Positions 1-8,026 of a stretch of DNA of 64,000 nucleotides are shown piece by piece. Below the pieces are notes generated by a model. The model did no database searches. It was not told the DNA's origin and was given only the letters and a program-made list of their open reading frames with translations. Source of the stretch: CBFFRJ01 sp051486985 (GTDB lineage: Bacteria > Pseudomonadota > Gammaproteobacteria > Enterobacterales > Enterobacteriaceae); assembly GCF_051486985.1 (NCBI RefSeq), contig NZ_JAHVDV010000001.1, positions 248,001 through 312,000 of the forward strand. The letters are read 5' to 3'. A program made the translations under genes and the position numbers. Every line of letters starts with the position of its first letter. Position 1 is the stretch's first letter.

Positions 1-3
1 CAT
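1..3 (-). CDS. rsxD: RsxD start codon only (gene runs off the window)
   Basis: A CAT at the very edge reads as ATG on the minus strand directly after the rsxC stop codon. A GAGG Shine-Dalgarno lies about five bases upstream, inside the end of rsxC. In E. coli the FMN-carrying membrane subunit gene rsxD follows rsxC at exactly this point. Only the start codon is visible, so the identity rests on operon order. Confidence 0.6.
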
Positions 4-2067
4 TTAATCCTCGTTTACAGCATGCTGTGCGGCTTTTTTTGCCTGAACCCGGGCGATAGCAGCGGCAACGGCGGCTTTTCGGGGATCGTCATTGGCTGCC
101 TCGGTCGTGGCCGTTTGTTGTTGTAATTTTTTCGCTTTGGCGCGTGCGATGGCGGCTTCCACCGCCGCTTTGCGCGGGTCAACCGGTTCGCTGACCGGCG
201 CAGGCGGTTGCGCGCCAGCAGGTTCNGCNGCCTGTTTNCGGGCTTTGGCGCGCGCGATGGCGGCTTCGACCGCCGCTTTGCGCGGGTCAACCGGTTCGCT
301 GACCGGCGCAGGCGGTTGCGCGCCAGCAGGTTCTGCGGCCTGTTTACGGGCTTTGGCGCGCGCGATGGCGGCTTCGACCGCCGCTTTGCGCGGATCTGTC
401 TCTGCGTCTGGCGCTGGTGGAGATGCGTCGCGATGCAATGCTTTCTTAGCCTGACGCGCGCGCGCCTGCGCTTTTCTGGCCTCACGCGCGGCAATCACTT
501 CGCTGTTATCCGGTGTGCTGCCCGCCTGAACAACAACAGGTTCGATGGCAGCGCTCTGTTTCTCACGAACCCTGGCCAGCGCGGCGTCAATAGCCTGCTG
601 ATCGTTAGCAGTCGGTTGCACGGCGGCCTGTTTATGACGCTGTGCACGCGCGGCTTTTTCACGCTCAAGGCGTGCCTGTCGAGCTTCAAAGCGCGCTTTA
701 GCTTCGGCGTTGCGTTTTTCTTCCTGAGCGATGGCGTAAATTTCCGCTTTTTCCTGACGGAAATACTGCACCAGTGGGATGCTGCTTGGGCAGACCCAGG
801 CACAGGCGCCACACTCAATGCAGTCCGAGAGATGATGGGCGGTGGCTTTATCGTGCTGCTGACCTTTACTGAACCAGTACAGCTGTTGGGGGAGTAAATC
901 TGCCGGGCAGGCATCGGCGCAGGCGCTGCAGCGAATGCAACCTTGCTCTTCCGGCTGCTCACCCATTTCACTGGCGGAAGGGGCAAGCAGGCAGTTGGTA
1001 ATTTTTACCACCGGTACGTCAAGCCAGGGCAGCGTGAAGCCCATCAGCGGCCCGCCCATGATAACCATCTGGTCACTGGAAGGGCAGAATCCGGCATGTT
1101 CAAGCAGATGGCGAACCGGGGTGCCCAGCCGCGCCCAGACGTTACCTGGTCGGGTGACGCTCTCGCCTGTCAGCGTTACCACGCGCTCGGTCAGGGGTTC
1201 GCCATCAACGATGGCGCGTTTCACCGCATACGCCGTCCCCACGTTTTGCATCAGAACGCCAATGTCAGAAGAGCGGCCGCCATGCGGAACCTGTTTACCT
1301 GTCAGGATCTGAGTGAGCTGTTTTGCGCCACCGGAGGGGTATTTGGTCGGCACGACACGCAACTGGATATCATGCGAACCGGCCAGTACCGCACGCAGCA
1401 TCGAAATTGCCTGAGGTTTATTATCCTCAATGCCGATGAGAACCTTACGCGGCTGCAGGATGTGCATCAGAATGCGCACGCCTTCAATGATCTGTGCGGC
1501 GCAATCCTGCATCAGACGATCGTCGGCGGTGATGTAAGGTTCGCATTCGGCGGCATTGATAATCAGCGTATCAATAAGATCGCCGCCGCCCTTGAGTTTG
1601 GCTCCGGTCGGGAAACCTGCACCACCTAACCCTGCGACCCCAAACTGATGGATTCGCTCGATCAATGCTGCCCGCTCATGGGCGCGGTAGTCACTCCAGC
1701 CGTCACGCTCAATCCATTTGTCTTCGCCATCGGCATCAATAATGACGCTCAGTTCCGGCAGGGCGGAAGGGTGTGCAGTGGAGTGAGGCGCGATGGCGGT
1801 AATGGTGCCCGACGTTGGCGCATGTACCGGCAGCATTCGCCCGCGCCCACGGGTGAGTGGCTGACCGCGCAGAACATGATCGCCCACGCTGACACAGAGC
1901 TCACCTTCTGCGCCAATGTGCTGTTTCAGAGGCATCACAAACCGTGTCGCCAGCGGTAGCTGACGCAGAGGTGTGCCGGATGACTGGGTTTTCATTTCCG
2001 GTGGATGGATGCCACCGTGAAAATCCCAGAGTTTATCTTTACGAAAAGCAGAGAATAACTTAAGCAT
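4..2067 (-). CDS. rsxC: RsxC, electron transport complex subunit C
   Basis: Membrane-associated iron-sulphur/flavin subunit of the Rsx (Rnf-like) complex, which in E. coli keeps the SoxR sensor reduced. About 687 residues. Visible: a flavin/NADH-type glycine motif GLGGAGFPTGAK at 146-157 and two ferredoxin 4Fe-4S motifs, CIRCSACADACP (377-388) and CIECGACAWVCP (416-427). After residue 440 comes a long Ala/Arg/Lys/Gln-rich tail with a 36-residue tandem repeat. The start MLKLFSAFRK is chosen by family match; it overlaps the end of rsxB by 8 bp, as expected for a coupled operon. The open frame extends 29 codons further upstream, but that part lies inside rsxB. Three ambiguous bases (226, 229, 238) fall in the repeat, so tail length and sequence are uncertain. 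Confidence 0.96.
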   Translation of the reverse strand: MLKLFSAFRKDKLWDFHGGIHPPEMKTQSSGTPLRQLPLATRFVMPLKQHIGAEGELCVSVGDHVLRGQPLTRGRGRMLPVHAPTSGTITAIAPHSTAHPSALPELSVIIDADGEDKWIERDGWSDYRAHERAALIERIHQFGVAGLGGAGFPTGAKLKGGGDLIDTLIINAAECEPYITADDRLMQDCAAQIIEGVRILMHILQPRKVLIGIEDNKPQAISMLRAVLAGSHDIQLRVVPTKYPSGGAKQLTQILTGKQVPHGGRSSDIGVLMQNVGTAYAVKRAIVDGEPLTERVVTLTGESVTRPGNVWARLGTPVRHLLEHAGFCPSSDQMVIMGGPLMGFTLPWLDVPVVKITNCLLAPSASEMGEQPEEQGCIRCSACADACPADLLPQQLYWFSKGQQHDKATAHHLSDCIECGACAWVCPSSIPLVQYFRQEKAEIYAIAQEEKRNAEAKARFEARQARLEREKAARAQRHKQAAVQPTANDQQAIDAALARVREKQSAAIEPVVVQAGSTPDNSEVIAAREARKAQARARQAKKALHRDASPPAPDAETDPRKAAVEAAIARAKARKQAAEPAGAQPPAPVSEPVDPRKAAVEAAIARAKAXKQXXEPAGAQPPAPVSEPVDPRKAAVEAAIARAKAKKLQQQTATTEAANDDPRKAAVAAAIARVQAKKAAQHAVNED
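134..457 (-). repeat. 108-bp tandem repeat in the 3' part of rsxC
   Basis: The segment beginning GCTTTGGCGCG recurs at 134, 242 and 350, a period of exactly 108 bp (36 codons). The protein unit contains DPRKAAVEAAIARAKA and a Pro/Ala-rich linker. A diverged further unit lies towards the gene end (about 30-100). The copies at 134 and 242 are nearly identical; ambiguous bases at 226, 229 and 238 sit in the first of these. This is consistent with copies being merged in assembly or with real copy-number variation. Confidence 0.9.
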
Positions 2068-2638
2068 GTTGTTCCACGGGAATTGTACGCACGGGGATAG
2101 TGTGCAGGTCCCATTTCCAGCTGGCGGGGGTCGTTTCAACCGGACGCAGTTCAATACATTTCGTCGGGCACGGATCCACGCAGAGATTACAACCCGTACA
2201 CAGATCGCTCATGACCGTGTGCATCGCGCGGGTTGCGCCAACAATGGCATCGACGGGACAAGCCTGAATACATTTGGTGCAGCCGATGCAGTTAGCCTCA
2301 TCAATGATGGCAAGCATGCGCACGGGCTCAGACGGTATCTCATCACCGTCAATCGGCTGCGGCTCCACGTTCAACGTTTCGGCAATTTTTAACATTACCG
2401 CTTCGCCACCCGGCGCACAGCGGTTGATTTTTTCACCCTGCAGGCCCACCGCCTCGGCATAAGGTCGGCAACCAGGGTAACCGCACTGACCGCACTGGCT
2501 TTGTGGCAGCAGGTCATCAATTTTTTCGACGACCGGATCGTCCTCAACGGCGAAACGGCGCGAGGCATAGCCAAGAATGACGCCAAACAGCAGCCCGAGT
2601 ACGCTCAGAACGACAATGGCAATCCAGATTGCATTCAT
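2060..2638 (-). CDS. rsxB: RsxB, electron transport complex iron-sulphur subunit B
   Basis: 192-residue Fe-S subunit of the Rsx complex. An N-terminal membrane anchor (about 4-24) is followed by an Fe-S cluster domain with Cys49, 52, 57 and 74 (CGQCGYPGC). A two-cluster ferredoxin domain follows, with Cys117/120/123/127 and Cys147/150/153/157. It would pass electrons between the soluble C subunit and the membrane subunits. The ATG overlaps the rsxA stop by one base (TAATG) and the 3' end overlaps the rsxC start, so the three genes are translationally coupled. Confidence 0.97.
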   Translation of the reverse strand: MNAIWIAIVVLSVLGLLFGVILGYASRRFAVEDDPVVEKIDDLLPQSQCGQCGYPGCRPYAEAVGLQGEKINRCAPGGEAVMLKIAETLNVEPQPIDGDEIPSEPVRMLAIIDEANCIGCTKCIQACPVDAIVGATRAMHTVMSDLCTGCNLCVDPCPTKCIELRPVETTPASWKWDLHTIPVRTIPVEQHA

Positions 2639-3219
2639 TACAGCTTCACCAGACCACTAAAGCCCATAAAGGCCAGAGACATCAGACCCGCGGTAATAAG
2701 AGCAATAGCGTTACCGCGAAACGGTGCAGGCACATCAGCGACGACCAGGCGTTCGCGAATGGCGGCAAAGAGCACCATAACCAGAGAGAATCCGACGGCG
2801 GCTGAAAAGCCATATAACGCGGATTGCAGGAAATTGTGCCCAAGGTTGATATTAAGCAACGGCACGCCGAGCACGGCACAGTTGGTGGTGATAAGCGGCA
2901 GAAAAATCCCCAGTAAACGATAGAGCGCCGGGCTGGTCTTACGCACTACCATTTCGGTGAACTGCACCACCACGGCGATAACAAGGATAAACGCCAGCGT
3001 GCGCAGGTAGACCAAATCCAGCGGGATCAGTAACCAGGTGTCAATTATCCATGCGCAAATGGAAGCCAGCGTGATAACAAAGGTGGTGGCAAGCCCCATC
3101 CCCATAGCGGCTTCAAGCTTTTTGGACACACCCATAAACGGGCATAAGCCAAGAAACTTCACGAGCACGAAATTATTGACCAGAACGGTTCCGATAAAAA
3201 GCAGCAGATAGTCTGTCAT
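2638..3219 (-). CDS. rsxA: RsxA, electron transport complex membrane subunit A
   Basis: 193-residue integral membrane protein of the RnfA/NqrE family with about six hydrophobic helices. The conserved family signature LVNNFVLVKFLGLCPFMG lies near residues 14-31, and a TNCAVLGV segment is present in the second half. It forms the membrane core of the Rsx complex with RsxD and RsxE. It is the first rsx gene in transcription order, so the rsx promoter should lie just upstream (about 3220-3290). Confidence 0.96.
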   Translation of the reverse strand: MTDYLLLFIGTVLVNNFVLVKFLGLCPFMGVSKKLEAAMGMGLATTFVITLASICAWIIDTWLLIPLDLVYLRTLAFILVIAVVVQFTEMVVRKTSPALYRLLGIFLPLITTNCAVLGVPLLNINLGHNFLQSALYGFSAAVGFSLVMVLFAAIRERLVVADVPAPFRGNAIALITAGLMSLAFMGFSGLVKL

Positions 3220-3234
3220 TAGATGGCCTAGAAT

Positions 3235-3275
3235 AAAAAAAGCCGCCTATTATCCGTCAAACGACAGCAGGCGAC
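3235..3275 (-). terminator. Possible terminator after ydgK
   Basis: On the minus strand an imperfect stem (GTCGCCT pairing with AGGCGGC, one G-U pair) is followed by a run of seven T. It lies between the ydgK stop and the rsxA start and would end the ydgK message or reduce read-through into rsx. Confidence 0.5.
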
Positions 3276-3296
3276 AACTGAATAACTGTAAGGTTA

Positions 3297-3734
3297 TTAC
3301 GGATTCACGAAAGTGTTTTTCACACGTTCAGCGCGCTTGAGATAAGGCACAATGAGTGCAGTGGCGGCCAGCGCAAAGAGCAGATCCCGTACGGCTATCT
3401 CATCGGATACGGGTAAAAAAGCAAAAGACTTCAGGGCCAATAGCAGGGTGATCAGCAGCCAGATAATCATCTGCTTTGGTACGCTGCGGCGGCGTTTAAA
3501 GAAAGCAATCACCAGCCACAACGTGTAAAACCAGATGCCAGAGGCAAAGGCGAATGAGAGAGACCAGATGACCAGATTCACCGCTGGCACATTTCCAACA
3601 GCAGCAATAACCTGAGGAAATTGCAATCGGATGGTATACGCCAGACTGAGTGTCTGGCCAGATATTGAGACCAGCAACCAGGCCAGAGGCGCGAGAAGCC
3701 AGCCGCCGATTCGCTCTGCATGTTGTGTTGTCAT
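3297..3734 (-). CDS. ydgK: YdgK, DUF2569 inner-membrane protein
   Basis: 145-residue protein with four predicted hydrophobic segments (about 9-29, 48-75, 86-104, 118-134), matching the DUF2569 family protein YdgK found upstream of rsxA in enteric bacteria. Function is unknown. It lies 77 bp upstream of rsxA on the same strand, separated by a probable terminator. An AGGAAAGAGT Shine-Dalgarno precedes the ATG. Confidence 0.85.
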   Translation of the reverse strand: MTTQHAERIGGWLLAPLAWLLVSISGQTLSLAYTIRLQFPQVIAAVGNVPAVNLVIWSLSFAFASGIWFYTLWLVIAFFKRRRSVPKQMIIWLLITLLLALKSFAFLPVSDEIAVRDLLFALAATALIVPYLKRAERVKNTFVNP

Positions 3735-3805
3735 ACTCTTTCCTCGTAGGCCATTCTCATTACCGGCCAGGAGTATAAAGCATTATTCACTGAATTCCAC
3801 AAAGG

Positions 3806-4021
3806 CTACTGAACATAATGCCAGACAGACTTTGGCACGCGGCCAATGTCAAACAGCCGACCGCCAGAGACCAGTTCAGCACGGCGATGATCGGCGGCAC
3901 GGTACATGTTAATGATTTCTTCGTTGTCGGTCAGGGTGTAGTTGAGGTGATCAAAAAGTTTTTCCAGACTTTCAAGAGAACTGATTTTGCGAAATTTTAA
4001 TAAATAGTCCTGAACGGTCAT
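3806..4021 (-). CDS. cnu: Cnu (YdgT), Hha-family H-NS/StpA partner
   Basis: 71 residues starting MTVQDYLLKFRK, the length of E. coli Cnu. Members of the Hha/YmoA family bind the N-terminal domain of H-NS and strengthen silencing; Cnu was also reported to bind within oriC. The helical Hha fold is recognisable from LEKLFDHLNY and IINMYRAADHRRAEL. The frame is open for 13 more codons upstream, but the shorter start matches the family. hns itself lies 29 kb away in this window. Confidence 0.93.
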   Translation of the reverse strand: MTVQDYLLKFRKISSLESLEKLFDHLNYTLTDNEEIINMYRAADHRRAELVSGGRLFDIGRVPKSVWHYVQ

Positions 4022-4164
4022 GACAAGCGTTATCCCTATTTTAGAAAGACAATAAAACATTCGCGGATAATTCGGCCGAATAATAAACGGGCTTCTCAGG
4101 ACGTCATTGTCACCGAGTGCACAGCCCGCACTAATTTAGACTTTTCTTTAAAGGTTAAAGCAGA

Positions 4165-4184
4165 CACCAGAACAGTGTCTGGTG
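4165..4184. terminator. Hairpin between blr and cnu
   Basis: A 7-bp inverted repeat (CACCAGA/TCTGGTG) with a six-base loop lies between blr and cnu. On the minus strand it is followed only by a mixed pyrimidine stretch, not a clean T run. It could be a weak terminator or an mRNA processing structure. Confidence 0.35.
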
Positions 4185-4261
4185 GTGAAGATTAGCGCTC
4201 TTCGTCACGCCTGGCAATATGCAACTGTATATCAGTATTAGGGGGACGTTTACGTTGTGCG

Positions 4262-4399
4262 TTATTTTTTCTGCGCGACAGCGCTCGGCTCAGGTGGCTG
4301 GTAATTATCAATATGACTGGCAAAAACTAAAAGTATGGTTGATACGCCAAGCACAACCCAGCCCATTAATTCAATGATGCGGTTAAACATTGAAAACAT
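4262..4399 (-). CDS. blr: Blr, small single-pass membrane protein
   Basis: A short frame reading MFSMFNRIIELMGWVVLGVS and then a hydrophobic helix, ending SHIDNYQPPEPSAVAQKK. It closely matches the E. coli 41-residue Blr divisome-associated membrane peptide (shared WVVLGVS-like helix and SHIDNYQPPE tail) and has the same neighbours, cnu and ydgJ. A GGGAG Shine-Dalgarno sits nine bases before the ATG at 4399 (45 residues). The family-like start would be the second ATG at 4390 (42 residues). Loss of Blr in E. coli raises sensitivity to cell-wall drugs. Confidence 0.85.
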   Translation of the reverse strand: MFSMFNRIIELMGWVVLGVSTILLVFASHIDNYQPPEPSAVAQKK

Positions 4400-4621
4400 C
4401 TTTTACTGCTCCCTGATGCCACTCCCTGATTCGATTTTTCGGATGTTACCGGGGTGTAGCAACAACAACAAGACAGGGTCGATATTTTTAAGGAAATTCT
4501 GTATTTAAACCCCTTTTCTTACAGGGGTAATAGACGACGCAGGTACTGAAGATCGCAGTGGCGGTGGTGACACAAAGCCAGATAGTATGAAACAGCGATT
4601 CCAACGAAAAGAGGCCGCTAT

Positions 4622-5662
4622 ATGAATGAGAATATCCGTGTCGGACTAATAGGCTATGGTTATGCCAGCAAAACCTTCCATGCGCCGCTTATCGCGGGCA
4701 CGCCAGGGCTTGAACTGGCGGCCATTTCCAGTAGTAATGCTGCAAAAGTCAAAGCTGACTGGCCTAACGTGCCGGTAGTGTCCGAACCGAAACACCTCTT
4801 TAACGATCCCAAAATTGACCTGATAGTGATTCCTACCCCGAATGATACCCACTTCCCTCTGGCGCGAGCGGCGCTGGAAGCGGGAAAACATGTGGTGGTG
4901 GATAAACCTTTCACCGTTACTCTGTCGCAGGCGAGGGAACTGGAGGCGCTGGCAAAAAATCTCGGTCGCGTGTTGTCGGTCTTCCATAACCGGCGCTGGG
5001 ACAGTGATTTCTTAACCCTGAAAGGTATCCTGGCAGACGGCGCACTGGGCGAAGTGACTTACTTTGAGTCACATTTTGATCGTTATCGCCCTGAGATCCG
5101 CAATCGCTGGCGTGAACAGGCAGGCCCAGGCAGCGGTATCTGGTACGATCTGGCTCCGCACCTTCTCGATCAGGCGGTGAATCTTTTTGGCTTACCGGTT
5201 TCTATGACGGTGGATCTCGCGCAGCTGCGTCCGGGCTCCCAGGCCACCGATTATTTCCACGCGGTCCTCTCCTATCCGCAGCGCAGAGTGGTTTTACATG
5301 GCACGATGCTGGCAGCAGCAGAATCCGCACGTTATATCGTGCACGGCACGCGCGGAAGCTTTGTGAAATTCGGTCTCGACCCGCAGGAGGAGCGGCTGAA
5401 AAGTGGTGCGCGACTTCCGCAGGAGGACTGGGGCTACGACATGCGCGATGGCGTACTGACGCGGGTGGAAGGGGAAGAGCGCGTGGAGGAAACCTGGCTG
5501 ACCGTACCGGGTAACTATCCGGCGTATTACGCGGGCATTCGTGATGCACTTAATGGTGTCGGTGAAAACCCGGTCCCCGCCAGTCAGGCCATTAAAATTA
5601 TGGAACTGATTGAGCTTGGCATTGAGTCGGCAAAACACCGCGCCACCCTCAGTCTGACCTGA
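4622..5662 (+). CDS. ydgJ: YdgJ, Gfo/Idh/MocA-family oxidoreductase
   Basis: 346-residue NAD(P)-dependent oxidoreductase. The N-terminal Rossmann motif is GLIGYGYASKTFH (8-20). The family EKP-type motif appears as VVDKPF (92-97), where the lysine is catalytic. The C-terminal half is the alpha/beta substrate-binding domain. The natural substrate of YdgJ is not established. It is transcribed rightwards, divergent from blr-cnu and convergent with add, and a perfect 22-bp palindrome follows the stop. Confidence 0.92.
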   Translation: MNENIRVGLIGYGYASKTFHAPLIAGTPGLELAAISSSNAAKVKADWPNVPVVSEPKHLFNDPKIDLIVIPTPNDTHFPLARAALEAGKHVVVDKPFTVTLSQARELEALAKNLGRVLSVFHNRRWDSDFLTLKGILADGALGEVTYFESHFDRYRPEIRNRWREQAGPGSGIWYDLAPHLLDQAVNLFGLPVSMTVDLAQLRPGSQATDYFHAVLSYPQRRVVLHGTMLAAAESARYIVHGTRGSFVKFGLDPQEERLKSGARLPQEDWGYDMRDGVLTRVEGEERVEETWLTVPGNYPAYYAGIRDALNGVGENPVPASQAIKIMELIELGIESAKHRATLSLT

Positions 5663-5666
5663 TAAG

Positions 5667-5688
5667 ACGCCGCTCACGTGAGCGGCGT
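5667..5688. terminator. Bidirectional hairpin between ydgJ and add
   Basis: A perfect 22-bp palindrome (ACGCCGCTCAC/GTGAGCGGCGT) lies exactly between the two convergent stop codons. There is no long T run on either side (TGCTGCTTTCGC on the plus side), so it may act as a weak two-way terminator or an mRNA 3'-end stabiliser. Confidence 0.6.
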
Positions 5689-5701
5689 GCTGCTTTCGCT
5701 A

Positions 5702-6706
5702 TCAGACGCGCTGCTGCACTTTCATTCTGAGCGCCTGCTTTTCACTGTCACTGAGGAAAGCCATTTCCAGGCCGTTAATTTGAGCCTGGCGGATCTGGTC
5801 GCGGGTCAGTCCGGCCGCCGGTGCGGCAGTCTCATATTCATGTCCGATATCGATGCCCTGAACGGCAGGATCATCCGTGTTAATAGAAGCCAGCACGCCT
5901 GCTTCGAGGAAGGTTTTCAAAGGGTGGCGTGCCAGCGCGGCGACGGTACTGGTCTGAATGTTCGAGGTCAGGCAGGATTCAATGCCAATCCGCTGTCCGG
6001 CAAGGAACGCCATCAGCGCCGGATCCTCTATGGCTTTCACCCCATGTCCAATACGCTCTGCCCCCAGCTCGCGAATCGCCTGCCAGATGCTTTCCGGGCC
6101 TGCAGCCTCGCCTGCGTGGACGGTAATATGCCAGCCGGCATCACGGGCGCGGTTGAAGTGAGGCAGGAAAAGACTACCGGGGAAGCCCAGCTCATCCCCT
6201 GCAAGATCGAGGGCGGTAATGCTTTCACGATAAGCCAACAGTGCTTCCAGCTCCTGAAGGCAGGCAGACTCGCCGAAGGTGCGACTCATAATACCAATCA
6301 GACGTACTTCCACGCCAAAATCTCTGCTGCCTTCGCGTACACCGGCAATCACGGCTTCGACAACACCTGCTACCGGCAGGTTATGCGTCATCGCCATATA
6401 ACCTGGGGAGAAGCGCAGCTCAACGTAATGCAGGCCGTTTCGGGCCGCATCTTCCATGTTCTCAAAGGCTACACGGCGGCAGGCATCGAGCGAGGCCAGC
6501 ACTTTTACTCCCCAATCCAGTTTCGACAGAAAGCTGACCAGATCCGGTTCATTGGTCGAGACCTGAACGTGGGGAAGGAGAGTATCGAGCGTGTCTGCGG
6601 GAAGGGGCAGGTTAAACTCCCGGCCAAGATCGAGAATGGTTTGTGCCCGAATATTGCCGTCCAGGTGGCGATGAACATCGGTTAAAGGCAGGTTAGTATC
6701 AATCAT
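5702..6706 (-). CDS. add: Adenosine deaminase
   Basis: 334-residue zinc enzyme converting adenosine and deoxyadenosine to inosine and deoxyinosine in purine salvage. The zinc and catalytic residues are all visible: H12 and H14 (VHRHLDG), H197 and E200 (HAGEAAGPES), H221 (RIGHG) and D278/D279 (INTDDP). It is convergent with ydgJ and 99 bp downstream of malY on the same strand, the same order as in E. coli. Confidence 0.97.
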   Translation of the reverse strand: MIDTNLPLTDVHRHLDGNIRAQTILDLGREFNLPLPADTLDTLLPHVQVSTNEPDLVSFLSKLDWGVKVLASLDACRRVAFENMEDAARNGLHYVELRFSPGYMAMTHNLPVAGVVEAVIAGVREGSRDFGVEVRLIGIMSRTFGESACLQELEALLAYRESITALDLAGDELGFPGSLFLPHFNRARDAGWHITVHAGEAAGPESIWQAIRELGAERIGHGVKAIEDPALMAFLAGQRIGIESCLTSNIQTSTVAALARHPLKTFLEAGVLASINTDDPAVQGIDIGHEYETAAPAAGLTRDQIRQAQINGLEMAFLSDSEKQALRMKVQQRV

Positions 6707-6805
6707 GGTCGCACTCTTAATTCAGGTAAAGTGCGATCCATTATAAAAAGAATCAACGCAAAAAAGCCATGTTGCGCAAAAACAATGTTATTTGCGCAAT
6801 ATGAA

Positions 6806-7978
6806 TCAACGTAGCGCGCGAAGCCCGGCGATGAGTTTAGCCACCCCTTGTTCAAGTTTTGCGCGAGGGCAACCCGCGTTCAGGCGAACAAAGTGTTGAT
6901 AATCGGCACCGTAAGTTGACCCCGGCATGATAGCCACCTTCTGCCGGGTGATGAGTTCCTGTTGTAAGGCGATATCGCTGATGCCCAACGCTGAGAGATC
7001 GATCCAGGCAAGGTAAGTCGCTTCCGGGACCTGCCAGGTGAGCTGGGGAAAGGCGCGCCGGAGCTCGTCAGCAATAAAGTGCAGATTGGCTTGCAAATAA
7101 CCCCGTAGCGCATCAAGCCAGGGTGCTCCTTCTGTGTAAGCTGCAATATGGGCAACCAGGGCGAGTACCGCCGGAGAAGAGAGACCGTCCCTGTTTTTGA
7201 GCGCAGAAAGCCAGGCCGTACGTGCAGATTCATCAGCAATAAAACCGTAAGCACCCGTCAGCGCAGGAATATTGAAACTCTTGGAGGCGGAGGTAAAAAG
7301 TGCCCAGTTGCCGCGAGCCACCTGATACCAGGGCGTGTGCCGGGTATCGCCCCAGACCATATCCATATGAATTTCGTCGCTAATGACGCAGACGTTATGG
7401 CGTTCGCTTAGCTCAGCCATCATGCGCAGCTCATGAAGTGACCAGACTTTCCCGGTGGGATTGTGGGGACTGCACAGCAGCAAAATTTTATTTTCCGGCC
7501 TCGAAAGCGCAGCCTCAAGACGCTGCATATCGCAGTGCCACTTGCCTTCGTCATGCTCCAGTGCAACGGGAACCAGCTTGCGCTGATTGGCAGCGATGGT
7601 TTTATAGAAGGCGTCATAAGCCGGCGTATGCACCACCACGCCATCGCCCGGCTGCGACCACTGACGAATCATCTCCGCAATCATATAGATGACCGAGGGG
7701 CCATACACCAGCGTACCCGGGTCGGTTACCGTATTGAAACGATGGGTAAACCAGTGCTGTATGGCCTGAGTAAACGCCTCGTTTTGCCAGCGACTGTAAC
7801 CCAGCACGCCGTGCGCAAGCCGTTGCTGTAGCGCAGAAAGCACGCAGGGGGCGGTAGCGAAGTCCATATCGGAAATGGTGAAGGGGAGCAGATCCGCTTC
7901 GCCAAAACGGTCGGCAACATAATCCCACTGGGTACACCAGGTACCGTGCCGATCGATCGTCTTTGAAAAATCAAACAT
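6806..7978 (-). CDS. malY: MalY, PLP-dependent beta C-S lyase and MalT antagonist
   Basis: 390-residue pyridoxal-phosphate protein of aminotransferase fold class I. The cofactor lysine is K233 in FTSASKSF; the substrate-carboxylate and phosphate motifs SPHNPTG (170-176) and ISDEIH (199-204) are intact. The E. coli protein has cystathionine beta-lyase activity and separately inhibits the maltose activator MalT by direct contact. It follows malX in a two-gene operon controlled by MalI. Confidence 0.96.
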   Translation of the reverse strand: MFDFSKTIDRHGTWCTQWDYVADRFGEADLLPFTISDMDFATAPCVLSALQQRLAHGVLGYSRWQNEAFTQAIQHWFTHRFNTVTDPGTLVYGPSVIYMIAEMIRQWSQPGDGVVVHTPAYDAFYKTIAANQRKLVPVALEHDEGKWHCDMQRLEAALSRPENKILLLCSPHNPTGKVWSLHELRMMAELSERHNVCVISDEIHMDMVWGDTRHTPWYQVARGNWALFTSASKSFNIPALTGAYGFIADESARTAWLSALKNRDGLSSPAVLALVAHIAAYTEGAPWLDALRGYLQANLHFIADELRRAFPQLTWQVPEATYLAWIDLSALGISDIALQQELITRQKVAIMPGSTYGADYQHFVRLNAGCPRAKLEQGVAKLIAGLRALR

Positions 7979-7999
7979 ATAACGTCCTTCTTGCCTGAT

Positions 8000-8019
8000 G
8001 CCCTCACCGGGGTGAGGGC
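8000..8019. repeat. GC-rich hairpin in the malX-malY gap
   Basis: A 9-bp perfect inverted repeat (GCCCTCACC/GGTGAGGGC) with a two-base loop in the 48-bp gap between malX and malY, beside a second GC-rich stretch. It resembles the palindromic (REP-like) elements often found between operon genes in enterics. No T run follows, so a terminator is unlikely. Confidence 0.5.
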
Positions 8020-8026
8020 GGCTGGG

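Noticed and set aside
92..897. Plus-strand frames opposite rsxC (Ala/Arg-rich)
   Set aside because: They are reverse-strand shadows of the GC-rich, repetitive rsxC tail.
5678..6685. Long 335-codon plus-strand frame opposite add
   Set aside because: It covers almost exactly the adenosine deaminase gene on the other strand, which has all catalytic residues; the opposite frame has no recognisable family.
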